Assembly (NCBI RefSeq): GCF_002797315.1
Contig: NZ_KZ454936.1
Span: 1,177,133 to 1,241,132 of the forward strand
Reading direction: 5' to 3'
Length of the DNA: 64,000 nucleotides
From: Bacillus sp. FJAT-44742
GTDB taxonomy: Bacteria > Bacillota > Bacilli > Bacillales > Marinococcaceae
In this document: in pieces, positions 24,779 through 32,903 of the stretch
Numbering within the stretch: the stretch's first letter is position 1
Layout: every line of letters starts with the position of its first letter
Made by a program: the position numbers and the translations under genes
Notes under the pieces: generated by a model
Database searches by the model: none
What the model saw: the letters and a program-made list of their open reading frames with translations, nothing else
Told to the model about the DNA's origin: nothing

Positions 24779-25408
24779 CTATAAGCGAGATCGGAGTCTT
24801 TGAACCAGCAAAGGAAAATATGAAAAACAAAGAAAAAAGAAAACATCAATCATATAGATGATTCTCCACACATAACTGAAAATGTTAAATGAGTGATAGG
24901 GGTAGAAGCCAAGATGAGGCTGGCTCATCCATCCGGTATAAAAAGACCATTCCCAGGTTGGTAAAGAGCTGTTTGTCATAGGAAGCAATAATAAATGGAG
25001 AGAAAAAAATACAGCTGTGTGGAGGTAAAACCATTGCTGCCGTTTTTGTTCGGGCTGAATTTTTAGAGAAAATGGAAGATAAGTTTTCCAGGAAGTATCT
25101 CGGTTTTCAAATTTCTGTTTCATATACCCATCCAAGCGTGAAATGTATGATTTTCCAAAAGTAGCCGCATAAAAAATAAAAAGGAGCATGAGTACCTGGG
25201 TAAAGGAAACTTCTTGATTTATATAGTAATCGACTCCTACTAAATAAAGTTGAAAGGCAGTTAATGCAAGAATACTGACAATCGACACACGAGTAAGAAA
25301 TCTCGATGAAAGAAAGTAGCGGCTGTAAAACAATGCCATGGCAGTTCCCCATGTCAGGACTTCGGCAGCGAGGAAAAGCAGCCACCCATATTCATAAAAA
25401 TAATCCAT
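24779..25408 (-). CDS. Integral membrane protein of unknown function
   Basis: 209 residues with about five to six hydrophobic segments (for example LLFLAAEVLTWGTAMALFY, VSIVSILALTAFQLYLVGV, VLMLLFIFYAATF, YMIDVFFFLCFSYFPLLV). A polar loop near residues 95-125 (YMKQKFENRDTSWKTYLPF) is probably cytoplasmic. GGGGGG precedes the ATG by 6 bp. No family was recognised. Confidence 0.65.
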   Translation of the reverse strand: MDYFYEYGWLLFLAAEVLTWGTAMALFYSRYFLSSRFLTRVSIVSILALTAFQLYLVGVDYYINQEVSFTQVLMLLFIFYAATFGKSYISRLDGYMKQKFENRDTSWKTYLPFSLKIQPEQKRQQWFYLHTAVFFSLHLLLLPMTNSSLPTWEWSFYTGWMSQPHLGFYPYHSFNIFSYVWRIIYMIDVFFFLCFSYFPLLVQRLRSRL

Positions 25409-25492
25409 AACAGCCCCCCTTACATTACCTCAATGTATGTCCAAAAGGGGCTAGTTATGACTAGCGGGTCAGACTGTAATGGGGCACTCAAA

Positions 25493-25537
25493 CAAAAAAG
25501 AGGACGTCCTCAAATATGTTGGGACCTCCTCTTATCA
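25493..25537 (-). terminator. Terminator after the LysM gene
   Basis: On the minus strand AAGAGGAGGTCCC pairs imperfectly with GGACGTCCTCTT and is followed by TTTTTTG. Confidence 0.75.
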
Positions 25538-25538
25538 T

Positions 25539-25958
25539 TTACTGTATGGTTAATTCCTGGCCGGGGAAAATTACGTCACTTTCTATATCGTTGTGGGTCT
25601 GCAGGGCGTGTACTGTCGTGCCTTCTGACTGAGCAATGCTATAAAGGGTATCCCCGCTTTCGACAATATATACCGCAGACTCTGGTTCAGCGGAAGGTTC
25701 CTGGGCCTCAGCATCTGCTATTGGTTCCGGAGGAAGGAGAATGTCCTCTCCAGCAATAATATAAGTAGATGTTCCCATAGAGTTTTTATTTTGGATTTGC
25801 TCGACCGTTACTCCGTATTGCTGGGCTAACGAATAGAGCGTGTCTCCGGGCTTCACTTCATAAGGTTCACTGCACGCGCAGGCATCGGAAGCGTTAGCGG
25901 ATGAAACAAAAAATAACAATGCAAAGAAAGAAGCTGCTGCCAGTTTAATTGATTTCAT
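25539..25958 (-). CDS. Secreted LysM-domain protein
   Basis: 139 residues. A signal peptide (KLAAASFFALLFFVSSANA) is followed by two LysM domains, YEVKPGDTLYSLAQQYGVTV at about 33-76 and YIVESGDTLYSIAQSEGTTV at about 94-138, joined by a Pro/Glu/Ala linker. LysM domains bind N-acetylglucosamine in peptidoglycan or chitin. No enzymatic domain is present, so it would be a wall-binding or spore-envelope accessory protein. GGAGGAATACGTA precedes the ATG. Confidence 0.88.
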   Translation of the reverse strand: MKSIKLAAASFFALLFFVSSANASDACACSEPYEVKPGDTLYSLAQQYGVTVEQIQNKNSMGTSTYIIAGEDILLPPEPIADAEAQEPSAEPESAVYIVESGDTLYSIAQSEGTTVHALQTHNDIESDVIFPGQELTIQ

Positions 25959-26298
25959 TACGTATTCCTCCTTTTTTCTGGATACATCCCCTTTCCCGGT
26001 TTTTTTGTTTTTAAAAGCACTGGGAGGAAAAATAAACCAAAGGTAGTGCTTGCTTATAGCTTTTTAAAGAGGTATTACCTAGAAGAAATGCTCAATTATA
26101 AAATTTCACCTACCATAATAAACAATTATTTTAAAAAAAGAATCATTAACAAAAGGGACGAGGTCATCTTCCATTGAAAAATTATCGCGAAATTTCTTGT
26201 GTTATTTTGTCAAACGAATAATGTTATATTCTGTTTTAATCAGGGAATAAGAGAGCTACCAAGAAGAATATTTTGAAAAATAGGAAGGAGTTATTATT
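25959..26298. other. Intergenic stretch without a gene
   Basis: AT-rich, no open frame with a ribosome site. The left part should hold the promoter for the LysM gene and the right part that of the 101-residue gene. Nothing else is evident. Confidence 0.5.
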
Positions 26299-26604
26299 AT
26301 GTCTGTACTATTATTCAAAAATAAAAACGTTATCGTGGAAGGTAAGGTCATTGAGCACACGGTGCCATATAGAGAAAAGTTTTATCAGCTCCAGCTTGGC
26401 GGAGGAGCGATTTATGGAAAAGGAAAATTGGTACCGGGAACTGTGGAACTTGAATTTGTCTCTGGAATTGAAATAAATCATAATGATCAGTGCGAACTAA
26501 TAATCGAAGATAGAAAAGTTAACCTTCGGATCAAAAAAATTTCGGCTTTAGTGTTAGATAACGGAGATATTGAATACAAGGTAGAGGGTACTTATATGAG
26601 TTAA
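26299..26604 (+). CDS. Small protein of unknown function
   Basis: 101 residues, AGGAAGGAG before the ATG. Predicted mostly beta: SVLLFKNKNVIVEGKVIEHT, YREKFYQLQLGGGAIYGKGK, LIIEDRKVNLRIKKISALV. No signal peptide, no cysteine pair. Not recognised. The terminator that follows supports a real single-gene transcript. Confidence 0.6.
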   Translation: MSVLLFKNKNVIVEGKVIEHTVPYREKFYQLQLGGGAIYGKGKLVPGTVELEFVSGIEINHNDQCELIIEDRKVNLRIKKISALVLDNGDIEYKVEGTYMS

Positions 26605-26649
26605 AGCATCCAAAGTAACGTAATGAGAATAGTGCAGGCGTAATGCCAT

Positions 26650-26686
26650 AATAAGCCCTTGATTTCTTAAAAGAAACAAGGGCTTT
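26650..26686. terminator. Bidirectional terminator
   Basis: AAGCCCTTG / CAAGGGCTT perfect stem between convergent genes. Confidence 0.85.
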
Positions 26687-26695
26687 TCAGCATGG

Positions 26696-27029
26696 CTACG
26701 ACTCTATGCCAACAAGTACATACTCTTTCTGCTGGTTGAGCTGCTCTTTTGCAAACCTGAGTAAGTAACTGGCTCCGTTTTTCACTGGCTGGAAGCTCGT
26801 TAAGGAACAGACAGATTATGTCTGAAGTTATAATAGCAGCCCAACCTCCCCAATCAACTTGTTTTCCTCTGAACTCATTATTTTTTATTTTTTCCAAAAG
26901 GAGGCTAAATGCTTTGTGGCCTTCTGGAAACCATGGGCTTATCTTCTTAGGAGTATTGCCGCTCCAATTTCCCCCTTTATATGAGAAAATGCTGTCATCT
27001 AATGTACCGATATAAACATCTAGTAACAT
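26696..27029 (-). pseudogene. Hypothetical protein gene with a one-base frameshift
   Basis: The uninterrupted frame starting at 27029 (ATG, AAGGAGGGGG upstream) runs to 26667, ending in an odd cysteine- and arginine-rich tail inside the terminator hairpin. Reading one base shifted after the A-run near 26777-26783 gives GASYLLRFAKEQLNQQKEYV and a stop at 26696, just before the hairpin. That version looks like a normal protein of about 111 residues. The N-terminal part (MLLDVYIGTLDDSIFSYKGG, PWFPEGHKAFSLLLEKI) has no recognised family. Either a true indel or a homopolymer sequence error. Confidence 0.6.
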
Positions 27030-27242
27030 AAGTTTCCCCCTCCTTATGCTACCTGCCTCTTAAGTAAAGAAAAAGGTAATCTGTTCTGAAACATTGCCTT
27101 CCTCCCCCACGCTTCTAAATTTTTGTTTGAGTGCGAATAAAGGAAATGTAACGAAGTGGAAGTGATCACAGAAATTATATTATAATGAAATCCGAGCTTA
27201 GAACTTACCTATACATAAAACTCTACGTTAGGATGATATAAC

Positions 27243-28439
27243 ATGGCAGAGGAAATTACCCTTACCATCGAGAATCAGCAGGCAGGAAAAATGAAAGGCG
27301 GTTATCCTTTGATAACAAAGGAAGCCATTGTTAATATACAAGACCTTAAGGAAGAGGGTTCCTTGATCCGCCTTGTAGATGAAAGAGGAAATTTTATTGG
27401 AAGAGGCTATTATGGACGGCAAAATAAAGGGTATGGCTGGGTGCTTACTCGAAAAGAAAAGGAATTCATTGATTTTAATTTTTTTGAAAAAAAGATCAGT
27501 TCAGCCTTAAACCAAAGAGCGATATTCTTTGATAAAGATGATACAACAGCATTCCGCGTGTTTAACGGGGAAGGTGATGGGATTGGCGGGCTTACGATTG
27601 ATTATTATGATGGATATTACGTAATAAGCTGGTACAGTGAAGGAATATATCAATTTAAAAGTACAATCCTCCAAGCTCTTGAGAAGCTTGTAGAATATAC
27701 AGGTATTTATGAGAAGAAACGGTTCAATACAGAAGGGAAATACATTGAAGATGATGATTTTATAAAAGGGGAGCGGGGCGAGTTTCCTCTTATAGTAAAA
27801 GAAAACGGTGTCAGCTTCGCCATTTATTTAAATGAAGGCCCAATGACCGGTATATTTCTTGACCAAAAGGAAGTGAGAAAAAAGATTCGAGACAAGTATG
27901 CATCGGGCAAAACCGTATTAAATACGTTTTCATATACGGGCGCATTTTCCGTGTACGCAGCTCTTGGGGGAGCAGAAAAGACAACCAGTGTGGATCTTGC
28001 TAACCGTAGCCTCCCTAAAACAATAGAGCAGTTCAGTGTAAATGGCATCGACCATGAAGCGCATGAAATTAAAGTAATGGACGTATTTAATTATTTTAAA
28101 TACGCGGTAAAAAAACAATTGAAGTTTGGTATGGTTATCCTTGACCCCCCAAGCTTTGCACGCTCAAAAAAGAATCGCTTCAGCGCAGCAAAAGATTACA
28201 AAAATCTAGTAAAAGATGCGATAGCTATTACCGAAAAAAATGGCATGATTGTAGCTTCAACTAATTACAGCGGCTTTGGAATGGAAAAGTTCAAAGGATT
28301 CATTGAAAAAGCATTCAAAGAAATGGGCAGAAAATACAAACTAGAAGAGGAATTTTCATTGCCTTCAGACTTCAAAACAACAGCGGATTTTAAGGAAGGT
28401 AACTACTTAAAAGTGGTCTTTATTAAAGTAACTAAATAA
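27243..28439 (+). CDS. Class I SAM-dependent rRNA methyltransferase (RlmI/RlmK family)
   Basis: 398 residues. An N-terminal PUA-like domain (about 1-75, GYPLITKEAIVNIQ, IGRGYYGRQNKGYGWVLTR) precedes an EEHEE-like middle region. The Rossmann methyltransferase domain follows: VLNTFSYTGAFSVYAALGGA for SAM binding and GMVILDPPSFARSKKNRF with the NPPY-type DPPS motif. This matches RlmI-type enzymes that make m5C in 23S rRNA. Single gene; start has only a weak ribosome site (GGATGATATAAC). Confidence 0.87.
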   Translation: MAEEITLTIENQQAGKMKGGYPLITKEAIVNIQDLKEEGSLIRLVDERGNFIGRGYYGRQNKGYGWVLTRKEKEFIDFNFFEKKISSALNQRAIFFDKDDTTAFRVFNGEGDGIGGLTIDYYDGYYVISWYSEGIYQFKSTILQALEKLVEYTGIYEKKRFNTEGKYIEDDDFIKGERGEFPLIVKENGVSFAIYLNEGPMTGIFLDQKEVRKKIRDKYASGKTVLNTFSYTGAFSVYAALGGAEKTTSVDLANRSLPKTIEQFSVNGIDHEAHEIKVMDVFNYFKYAVKKQLKFGMVILDPPSFARSKKNRFSAAKDYKNLVKDAIAITEKNGMIVASTNYSGFGMEKFKGFIEKAFKEMGRKYKLEEEFSLPSDFKTTADFKEGNYLKVVFIKVTK

Positions 28440-28451
28440 TTAATTACAGGA

Positions 28452-28826
28452 TTATTCTACAAGATACCCGGACTTTTGTTCTTCAGGAAGAATATACGGG
28501 CTCGAAGGATGTTCGTTAAGGTATTTGGAAACAATAAAGGTTTTCTTCGTTTCCTGGCCGGCTAGTACAAAAGTCATTCGATAAGGATTTACAAATTGAA
28601 AGTCGAAGAATTCTAAACGATCTATTTTAACAGAACTGTAGGGGCCAAGGGGGCCGAACTCAAAAATTAAGTTGTCGGAGCTTGTTTTGAAATCATCATC
28701 ATATTGGCCTCCTATAGATCTGTTAGCCTGATCGATAAGATGCTCAGTGTTATTCACAAGATAGACGTCGTAGGCGTTGTCATAGCTTTCCACCAATGCC
28801 AAATAAATACTTGGAATTTCATTCAT
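28452..28826 (-). CDS. Protein of unknown function
   Basis: 124 residues from ATG 28826 with AAGGGG 8 bp upstream. Contains IPSIYLALVESYDNAYDVYLVNNTE and FEFGPLGPYSSVKIDRLEFFDF; beta-rich, soluble, no signal peptide. No family recognised. Convergent with the methyltransferase gene, 12 bp apart. Confidence 0.6.
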   Translation of the reverse strand: MNEIPSIYLALVESYDNAYDVYLVNNTEHLIDQANRSIGGQYDDDFKTSSDNLIFEFGPLGPYSSVKIDRLEFFDFQFVNPYRMTFVLAGQETKKTFIVSKYLNEHPSSPYILPEEQKSGYLVE

Positions 28827-29014
28827 GCTTCTCACCCCTTCGTATGAAGATTACAATTCAATTATACCCTCAATGACAAACTTTGCCAATAAACTTCAAA
28901 TAATATTCAAAATTATTTTATTTCTTATAAATTGTAATTTATTCTAACAGGTAAAAGGAAATAGTTCTTTTGTGCAGAAAGTATTTACTTGTAATTTACA
29001 CAAAGGAGCAGAAG

Positions 29015-29920
29015 ATGAATCAAATTGACATTTTAGAAGCATTTACCGAGTGGCAAAATCCCATACTTACTTTCTTTGCAACGATTTTCACCTTTTTAGG
29101 AAATGAAGAATTCTATTTTATTATTCTTCCGTTTGTTTATTGGTGTATATCCAAACCAATAGGCTTTCGGCTTTTTTATGTTTTTTTAGTATCAATCTTT
29201 ATCAATGCCTTTTTAAAGATTCAATTTGCTGTACAAAGGCCGATCGGGATTGAAGGAATCAACTCTCTGTTTGTTTCTTCAGCAGAAGTGGGGAGCCACT
29301 ACCCCTACGATTCATTTCCAAGCGGCCACGCGCAAGGATCAATGACCCTTTGGGGATATTTAGCTTTAATCATAAGAAACAAGTGGTTCTCGTTATTTGC
29401 AGTTTTCCTTATTTTAAGCATTTCTCTTTCTCGTTTATATGCTGGAGTACATTGGCCAACAGATGTAATAACTGGAATAGGGATTGGACTTGCAGTCATT
29501 CTGGCCGGGTTTTTTCTTCAAGAAAAGATTGCTAGCCTGCCAGCAGGTGTACATTGGGGATTGGTTATCGCTTTTCCATTTCTACTGACCGCGATATTCC
29601 CCCATTCAGAGGGTTTGAAATACGCAGGGTTCCTCTTAGGAGCGGGGATTGGATATTTACTCGAAAAACAACATGTCCAAATGAAAATTCCGCAAAACTG
29701 GCTCAAAAAAAGTATTGCTTTCGGTGTTGGCTTTGTTGGTATCATTGCCTTGCAATCGGGGGTAAAAATAATCTTTCCAGAAACAGCTACTTATGACTTT
29801 ATAAGATACGGGCTTATTGGGTTATGGGGGCTCCTTGGCGCCCCTTATGTATTTGTAAAGCTTGGTCTTTATCCAACAGGAGGACACTCAACTCAGAATA
29901 AGAAAACGTTATCGGCATAA
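29015..29920 (+). CDS. PAP2-family membrane phosphatase
   Basis: 301 residues from ATG 29015 with AAAGGAGCAG upstream. The three phosphatase motifs are present: KIQFAVQRPIG (KxxxxxxRP), DSFPSGHAQ (PSGH) and SRLYAGVHWPTD (SRxxxxxHxxxD), with the catalytic histidines. Six or more membrane helices surround them and continue to the C-terminus. Family members dephosphorylate lipid phosphates such as phosphatidylglycerol phosphate or undecaprenyl pyrophosphate on the outer face. Followed by a terminator. Confidence 0.88.
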   Translation: MNQIDILEAFTEWQNPILTFFATIFTFLGNEEFYFIILPFVYWCISKPIGFRLFYVFLVSIFINAFLKIQFAVQRPIGIEGINSLFVSSAEVGSHYPYDSFPSGHAQGSMTLWGYLALIIRNKWFSLFAVFLILSISLSRLYAGVHWPTDVITGIGIGLAVILAGFFLQEKIASLPAGVHWGLVIAFPFLLTAIFPHSEGLKYAGFLLGAGIGYLLEKQHVQMKIPQNWLKKSIAFGVGFVGIIALQSGVKIIFPETATYDFIRYGLIGLWGLLGAPYVFVKLGLYPTGGHSTQNKKTLSA

Positions 29921-29940
29921 AAAATAACATAATTCAAAGT

Positions 29941-29981
29941 GAGAGGTCCCGTGTGTTTAAAAAGGCGGGTCCTCTGTTTTT
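29941..29981 (+). terminator. Terminator after the PAP2 gene
   Basis: AGAGGTCCCG pairs with CGGGTCCTCT except for one T-T mismatch, followed by seven T. Confidence 0.8.
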
Positions 29982-30153
29982 TTGGTGCTTTTAACGGCAG
30001 GATCATCACAGCATAGAGAGAAATTGAAACTTTCTTTAAAGACACCTTTTACATGTGTTTTCAGTTATGGAAAATACTACATGGGAAAATTCATTGTGAA
30101 AAAAAACTTTTTGTAAAGACTATGGGTGGAGATGAAAAAAGGAGGAATTTCTC

Positions 30154-30522
30154 TTGAAGCATGTTGTTGCACTTATTATCAAAGTATTAATGGTTGCTGT
30201 TGTTTTATTAATTGTTATGACGGGCATGTATGGATACCCGGCTGGAGCTACATTTGGATTAAGCCTTATCATTGCAGGACTCAGCTACTTAGTTGGTGAC
30301 TTAGGTATTCTTCGCGTTTCTAATAATACTGTAGCAACCATTGGTGATATAGCTTTGGCCGCTGTAGCGATTTGGCTGATCGGGCCGTTAGTGTATGGTA
30401 CCGGCGTTCCTTTCACCGTTGCTGTTATTTCATCTGTTGTCATCGCTGTAGGAGAGTGGTTCTATCATAAATTTATTGCGGAAGGTGTTCTTCCGGACAG
30501 AGAACCTACTCCGCAGTCATAA
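30154..30522 (+). CDS. DUF2512-family membrane protein (YndM-like)
   Basis: 122 residues, four hydrophobic segments: VALIIKVLMVAVVLLIVMTG, FGLSLIIAGLSYLVGD, IGDIALAAVAIWLIG, FTVAVISSVVIAVGEWFYH. This pattern fits the small DUF2512 family found in spore formers. TTG start, AAGGAGG 9 bp upstream. Function unknown. Confidence 0.72.
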   Translation: MKHVVALIIKVLMVAVVLLIVMTGMYGYPAGATFGLSLIIAGLSYLVGDLGILRVSNNTVATIGDIALAAVAIWLIGPLVYGTGVPFTVAVISSVVIAVGEWFYHKFIAEGVLPDREPTPQS

Positions 30523-30539
30523 GTACGATCAAAAAGCAA

Positions 30540-30572
30540 AAAGCCGGTTTCGTAAACGAAGCCGGCGTTATT
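30540..30572 (+). terminator. Terminator after the DUF2512 gene
   Basis: AAGCCGG-T-TTCG pairs with CGAAGCCGGC, followed by a T-rich tract. Confidence 0.75.
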
Positions 30573-30661
30573 TAATTTTAGGAATGCATCAGCCATCGAC
30601 TGAGCAATGGATACGCTTGCTCTTTTGTTTTTCCATTCATTAGGTGGAGGGAGGAGATAAG

Positions 30662-31384
30662 ATGGAAGTAAAGGTAATGACCTATAACATTCACCATGGC
30701 AAGGGAATGGATCGAAAAGTAGATATTAATAGAATTGCAGACGTCATAGCCCAAAGTAACGTAGATATAGTTGGTCTTAATGAGGTAGATAAACACTTTT
30801 CCAGGCGCAGCAATCATATGGACCAAATTAGCGTATTAGCTGAAAAATTAAACATGTACGAGGCTTTCAGTGGTTCTCTTACACTAAAATCTAAACAAAG
30901 CACACGTCTGCGGCAATATGGAAATGCAATCTTATCCCGCTTTCCGATCCTTACTAAAAAAACTTACCAATTTGATTTTGTCCCCGGCATACTTGAAGGC
31001 AGGTCATTCCTGCAGACATCTATCCAAGTAAACAGCAAGGCCGTTTATTTTAACGTAACGCACCTTAGCCTTAATCCGTTTCTCCACCGCATGCAGACTA
31101 AGTTTATAATGAATCAGCTTACTGAGAACCCATCTTCTATAATAATGGGAGATTTTAATATGAGACCAGGATCAGAAGGGTGGAGAAAGATAACAAGAAA
31201 GGGACAGGATGTTTGGCATTTTGCCGGGAATGGAAAAGGACATACATACCCTTCTCTACAACCAAGATTCAGGTTAGATTATATATTTACCAGTAATAAT
31301 GTAATTGTTACCGAAGCAAAAGTAGTGACCACTCATCCAAATGCATCAGATCATTTGCCTTTAGTAGCCTGCCTCCGTTTATAA
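30662..31384 (+). CDS. Endonuclease/exonuclease/phosphatase-family hydrolase
   Basis: 240 residues from ATG 30662 with GGGAGGAG upstream. DNase I-like fold: VMTYNIHHGKGMD (metal Asn), DIVGLNEVDKHFSRR (catalytic Glu), MGDFNMRPGSEGW (DxN) and ATHPNASDHLPLVA-type SDH motif near the end. Members hydrolyse phosphodiesters or inositol phosphates; no signal peptide here, so it is cytoplasmic. The substrate is unknown. Confidence 0.83.
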   Translation: MEVKVMTYNIHHGKGMDRKVDINRIADVIAQSNVDIVGLNEVDKHFSRRSNHMDQISVLAEKLNMYEAFSGSLTLKSKQSTRLRQYGNAILSRFPILTKKTYQFDFVPGILEGRSFLQTSIQVNSKAVYFNVTHLSLNPFLHRMQTKFIMNQLTENPSSIIMGDFNMRPGSEGWRKITRKGQDVWHFAGNGKGHTYPSLQPRFRLDYIFTSNNVIVTEAKVVTTHPNASDHLPLVACLRL

Positions 31385-31423
31385 TGGAGAACTTCCCAAA
31401 GGGACCATACTTTACAAACTCCA

Positions 31424-32752
31424 TTACACAAAGGGTTTGTAGTCTTTTGAATACCCGGCAGCTTGAGATAGCTTATGTAGCTTTTTATTAATAAATTGTT
31501 TGTCTAATGAAAGCATAGCCTGATGATCTACTCCCTCAATAATATACTGGGAAAACTCCCATACATTCTTCTTTATTGAAGAATGATTGCTTTCAGCGAT
31601 TAAAGTTAACGCACCGAGAAGGGAAGAAAGAACAGAGATATCATTCGTTCCGTATTGGCGTATCTGGTAAAAGGATTTATATAAATAATCCAGAAAAGAT
31701 GGTTTATCATATACCACTCGCAAATTGTTTTCTTTGTCGTTGTGGTAGGCCTGAGGGAGATGCTTCTTGCCCAGCTTTGACAGAATTTTACCTAGATTAT
31801 CAATGCCATTTATGGCTGTATTGGGGTCATTTACACCCGGGGAAAGAGCCCGCAGGGCAATCTCAACCAGTTTGGTCAGGCCAAACTCAATGTTATCATA
31901 AGCAATTTTGCGTATGCCTATGGAAATGTATTTTTGATAGGCCCCATGAATTTCATGTGGCTCTAAAGTATAGATAGAAAGTATGGGGGTGTCCTGGTCT
32001 ACATATTCTCCGACTTTACGTAATACTTTTACAATTGTATCATCTTTTTCTGCTTGCTTAACTAAGCCGAGTATGTCCACATCCTGGATATATCCTGCTT
32101 GATTTCCAGTCAGGGAGATCGCATCTAAATGGGTGAGTTCACCGCTTTCCCAGTCTTGCCACGGTGAATCCTCAGTGAATTCCTTTATGCTGCTGAGGTC
32201 ATGTTCAATTTTCTCCATTGTTTCCAGAGTGATGGTATGAATTAAATTACTGACCTGAATCCAGCTGCTTACATGATGCACAAAAAATATAAATACAACT
32301 AAACATACAATAGCAAAGACAACAGCGATGGCCGGGGAAATATAGCCGGCTTCTGATCCAGGTTCATGAAGAAGAAGCAGAAGAAGGATGGTATAAATAA
32401 AGCCTCCGGAAAACACGCCGAGTACACGCTGAGTATTCCGATCAGTGATAAAATTATGCAGAGCACGAGGCGAAAACTCAGATAAGTACGTGGTCAGGAC
32501 GACAAGAATGGTAGAAAAGGTAATTGTTGTCATGGTCAGCAATGAAGCAGAAATAGAGCTTAAAATGGTTTCTGCCCGATCAAGATCCGAAAACAATAAG
32601 TCAGGAAGAATTTGATTTATCATGTCAAACCGGTAAAGGTTTACATCAATCTGTAAGCTGACGTATGCAAAAAGGCATGCAAACAAACCATACACCAAAG
32701 GAAGGTACCAAAACCGTGACCGAAGCCAATGGACAAAATGGTGTAATGACAT
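31424..32752 (-). CDS. DUF2254-family membrane protein
   Basis: 442 residues. Four membrane segments in the first 160 residues (LVYGLFACLFAYVSL, ISASLLTMTTITFSTILVVL, FSGGFIYTILLLLLL, AVVFAIVCLVVFIFFVHHV). A long soluble domain follows with the conserved IALRALSPGVNDPNTAINGID motif. Family function is unknown. AAAGGAGGAG precedes the ATG. Confidence 0.85.
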   Translation of the reverse strand: MSLHHFVHWLRSRFWYLPLVYGLFACLFAYVSLQIDVNLYRFDMINQILPDLLFSDLDRAETILSSISASLLTMTTITFSTILVVLTTYLSEFSPRALHNFITDRNTQRVLGVFSGGFIYTILLLLLLHEPGSEAGYISPAIAVVFAIVCLVVFIFFVHHVSSWIQVSNLIHTITLETMEKIEHDLSSIKEFTEDSPWQDWESGELTHLDAISLTGNQAGYIQDVDILGLVKQAEKDDTIVKVLRKVGEYVDQDTPILSIYTLEPHEIHGAYQKYISIGIRKIAYDNIEFGLTKLVEIALRALSPGVNDPNTAINGIDNLGKILSKLGKKHLPQAYHNDKENNLRVVYDKPSFLDYLYKSFYQIRQYGTNDISVLSSLLGALTLIAESNHSSIKKNVWEFSQYIIEGVDHQAMLSLDKQFINKKLHKLSQAAGYSKDYKPFV

Positions 32753-32838
32753 TGGAGCTCCTCCTTTGTACGTTTTACCCCTAGGTTGTGCGAGGGAAGG
32801 AAGGATTATCCATAATTAATGGAAGGATAAGAAGAAAA

Positions 32839-32866
32839 ACCTCCCTGCCAGGGAGGCTTTTCATCT
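32839..32866 (-). terminator. Terminator after the histidine kinase gene
   Basis: On the minus strand AAGCCTCCCTGGCAGGGAGGTTTTT forms a strong stem of GCCTCCCT-type pairs with a T-run, in the gap before the DUF2254 gene. Confidence 0.85.
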
Positions 32867-32903
32867 GAAAATAGCATTTGCCAGGGTAAAGTTTCTTTCT
32901 TGA

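Noticed and set aside
25433-25759. 108-codon plus-strand frame opposite the LysM gene
   Set aside because: Antisense shadow of the LysM protein, which has a signal peptide, two domains, a ribosome site and a terminator.
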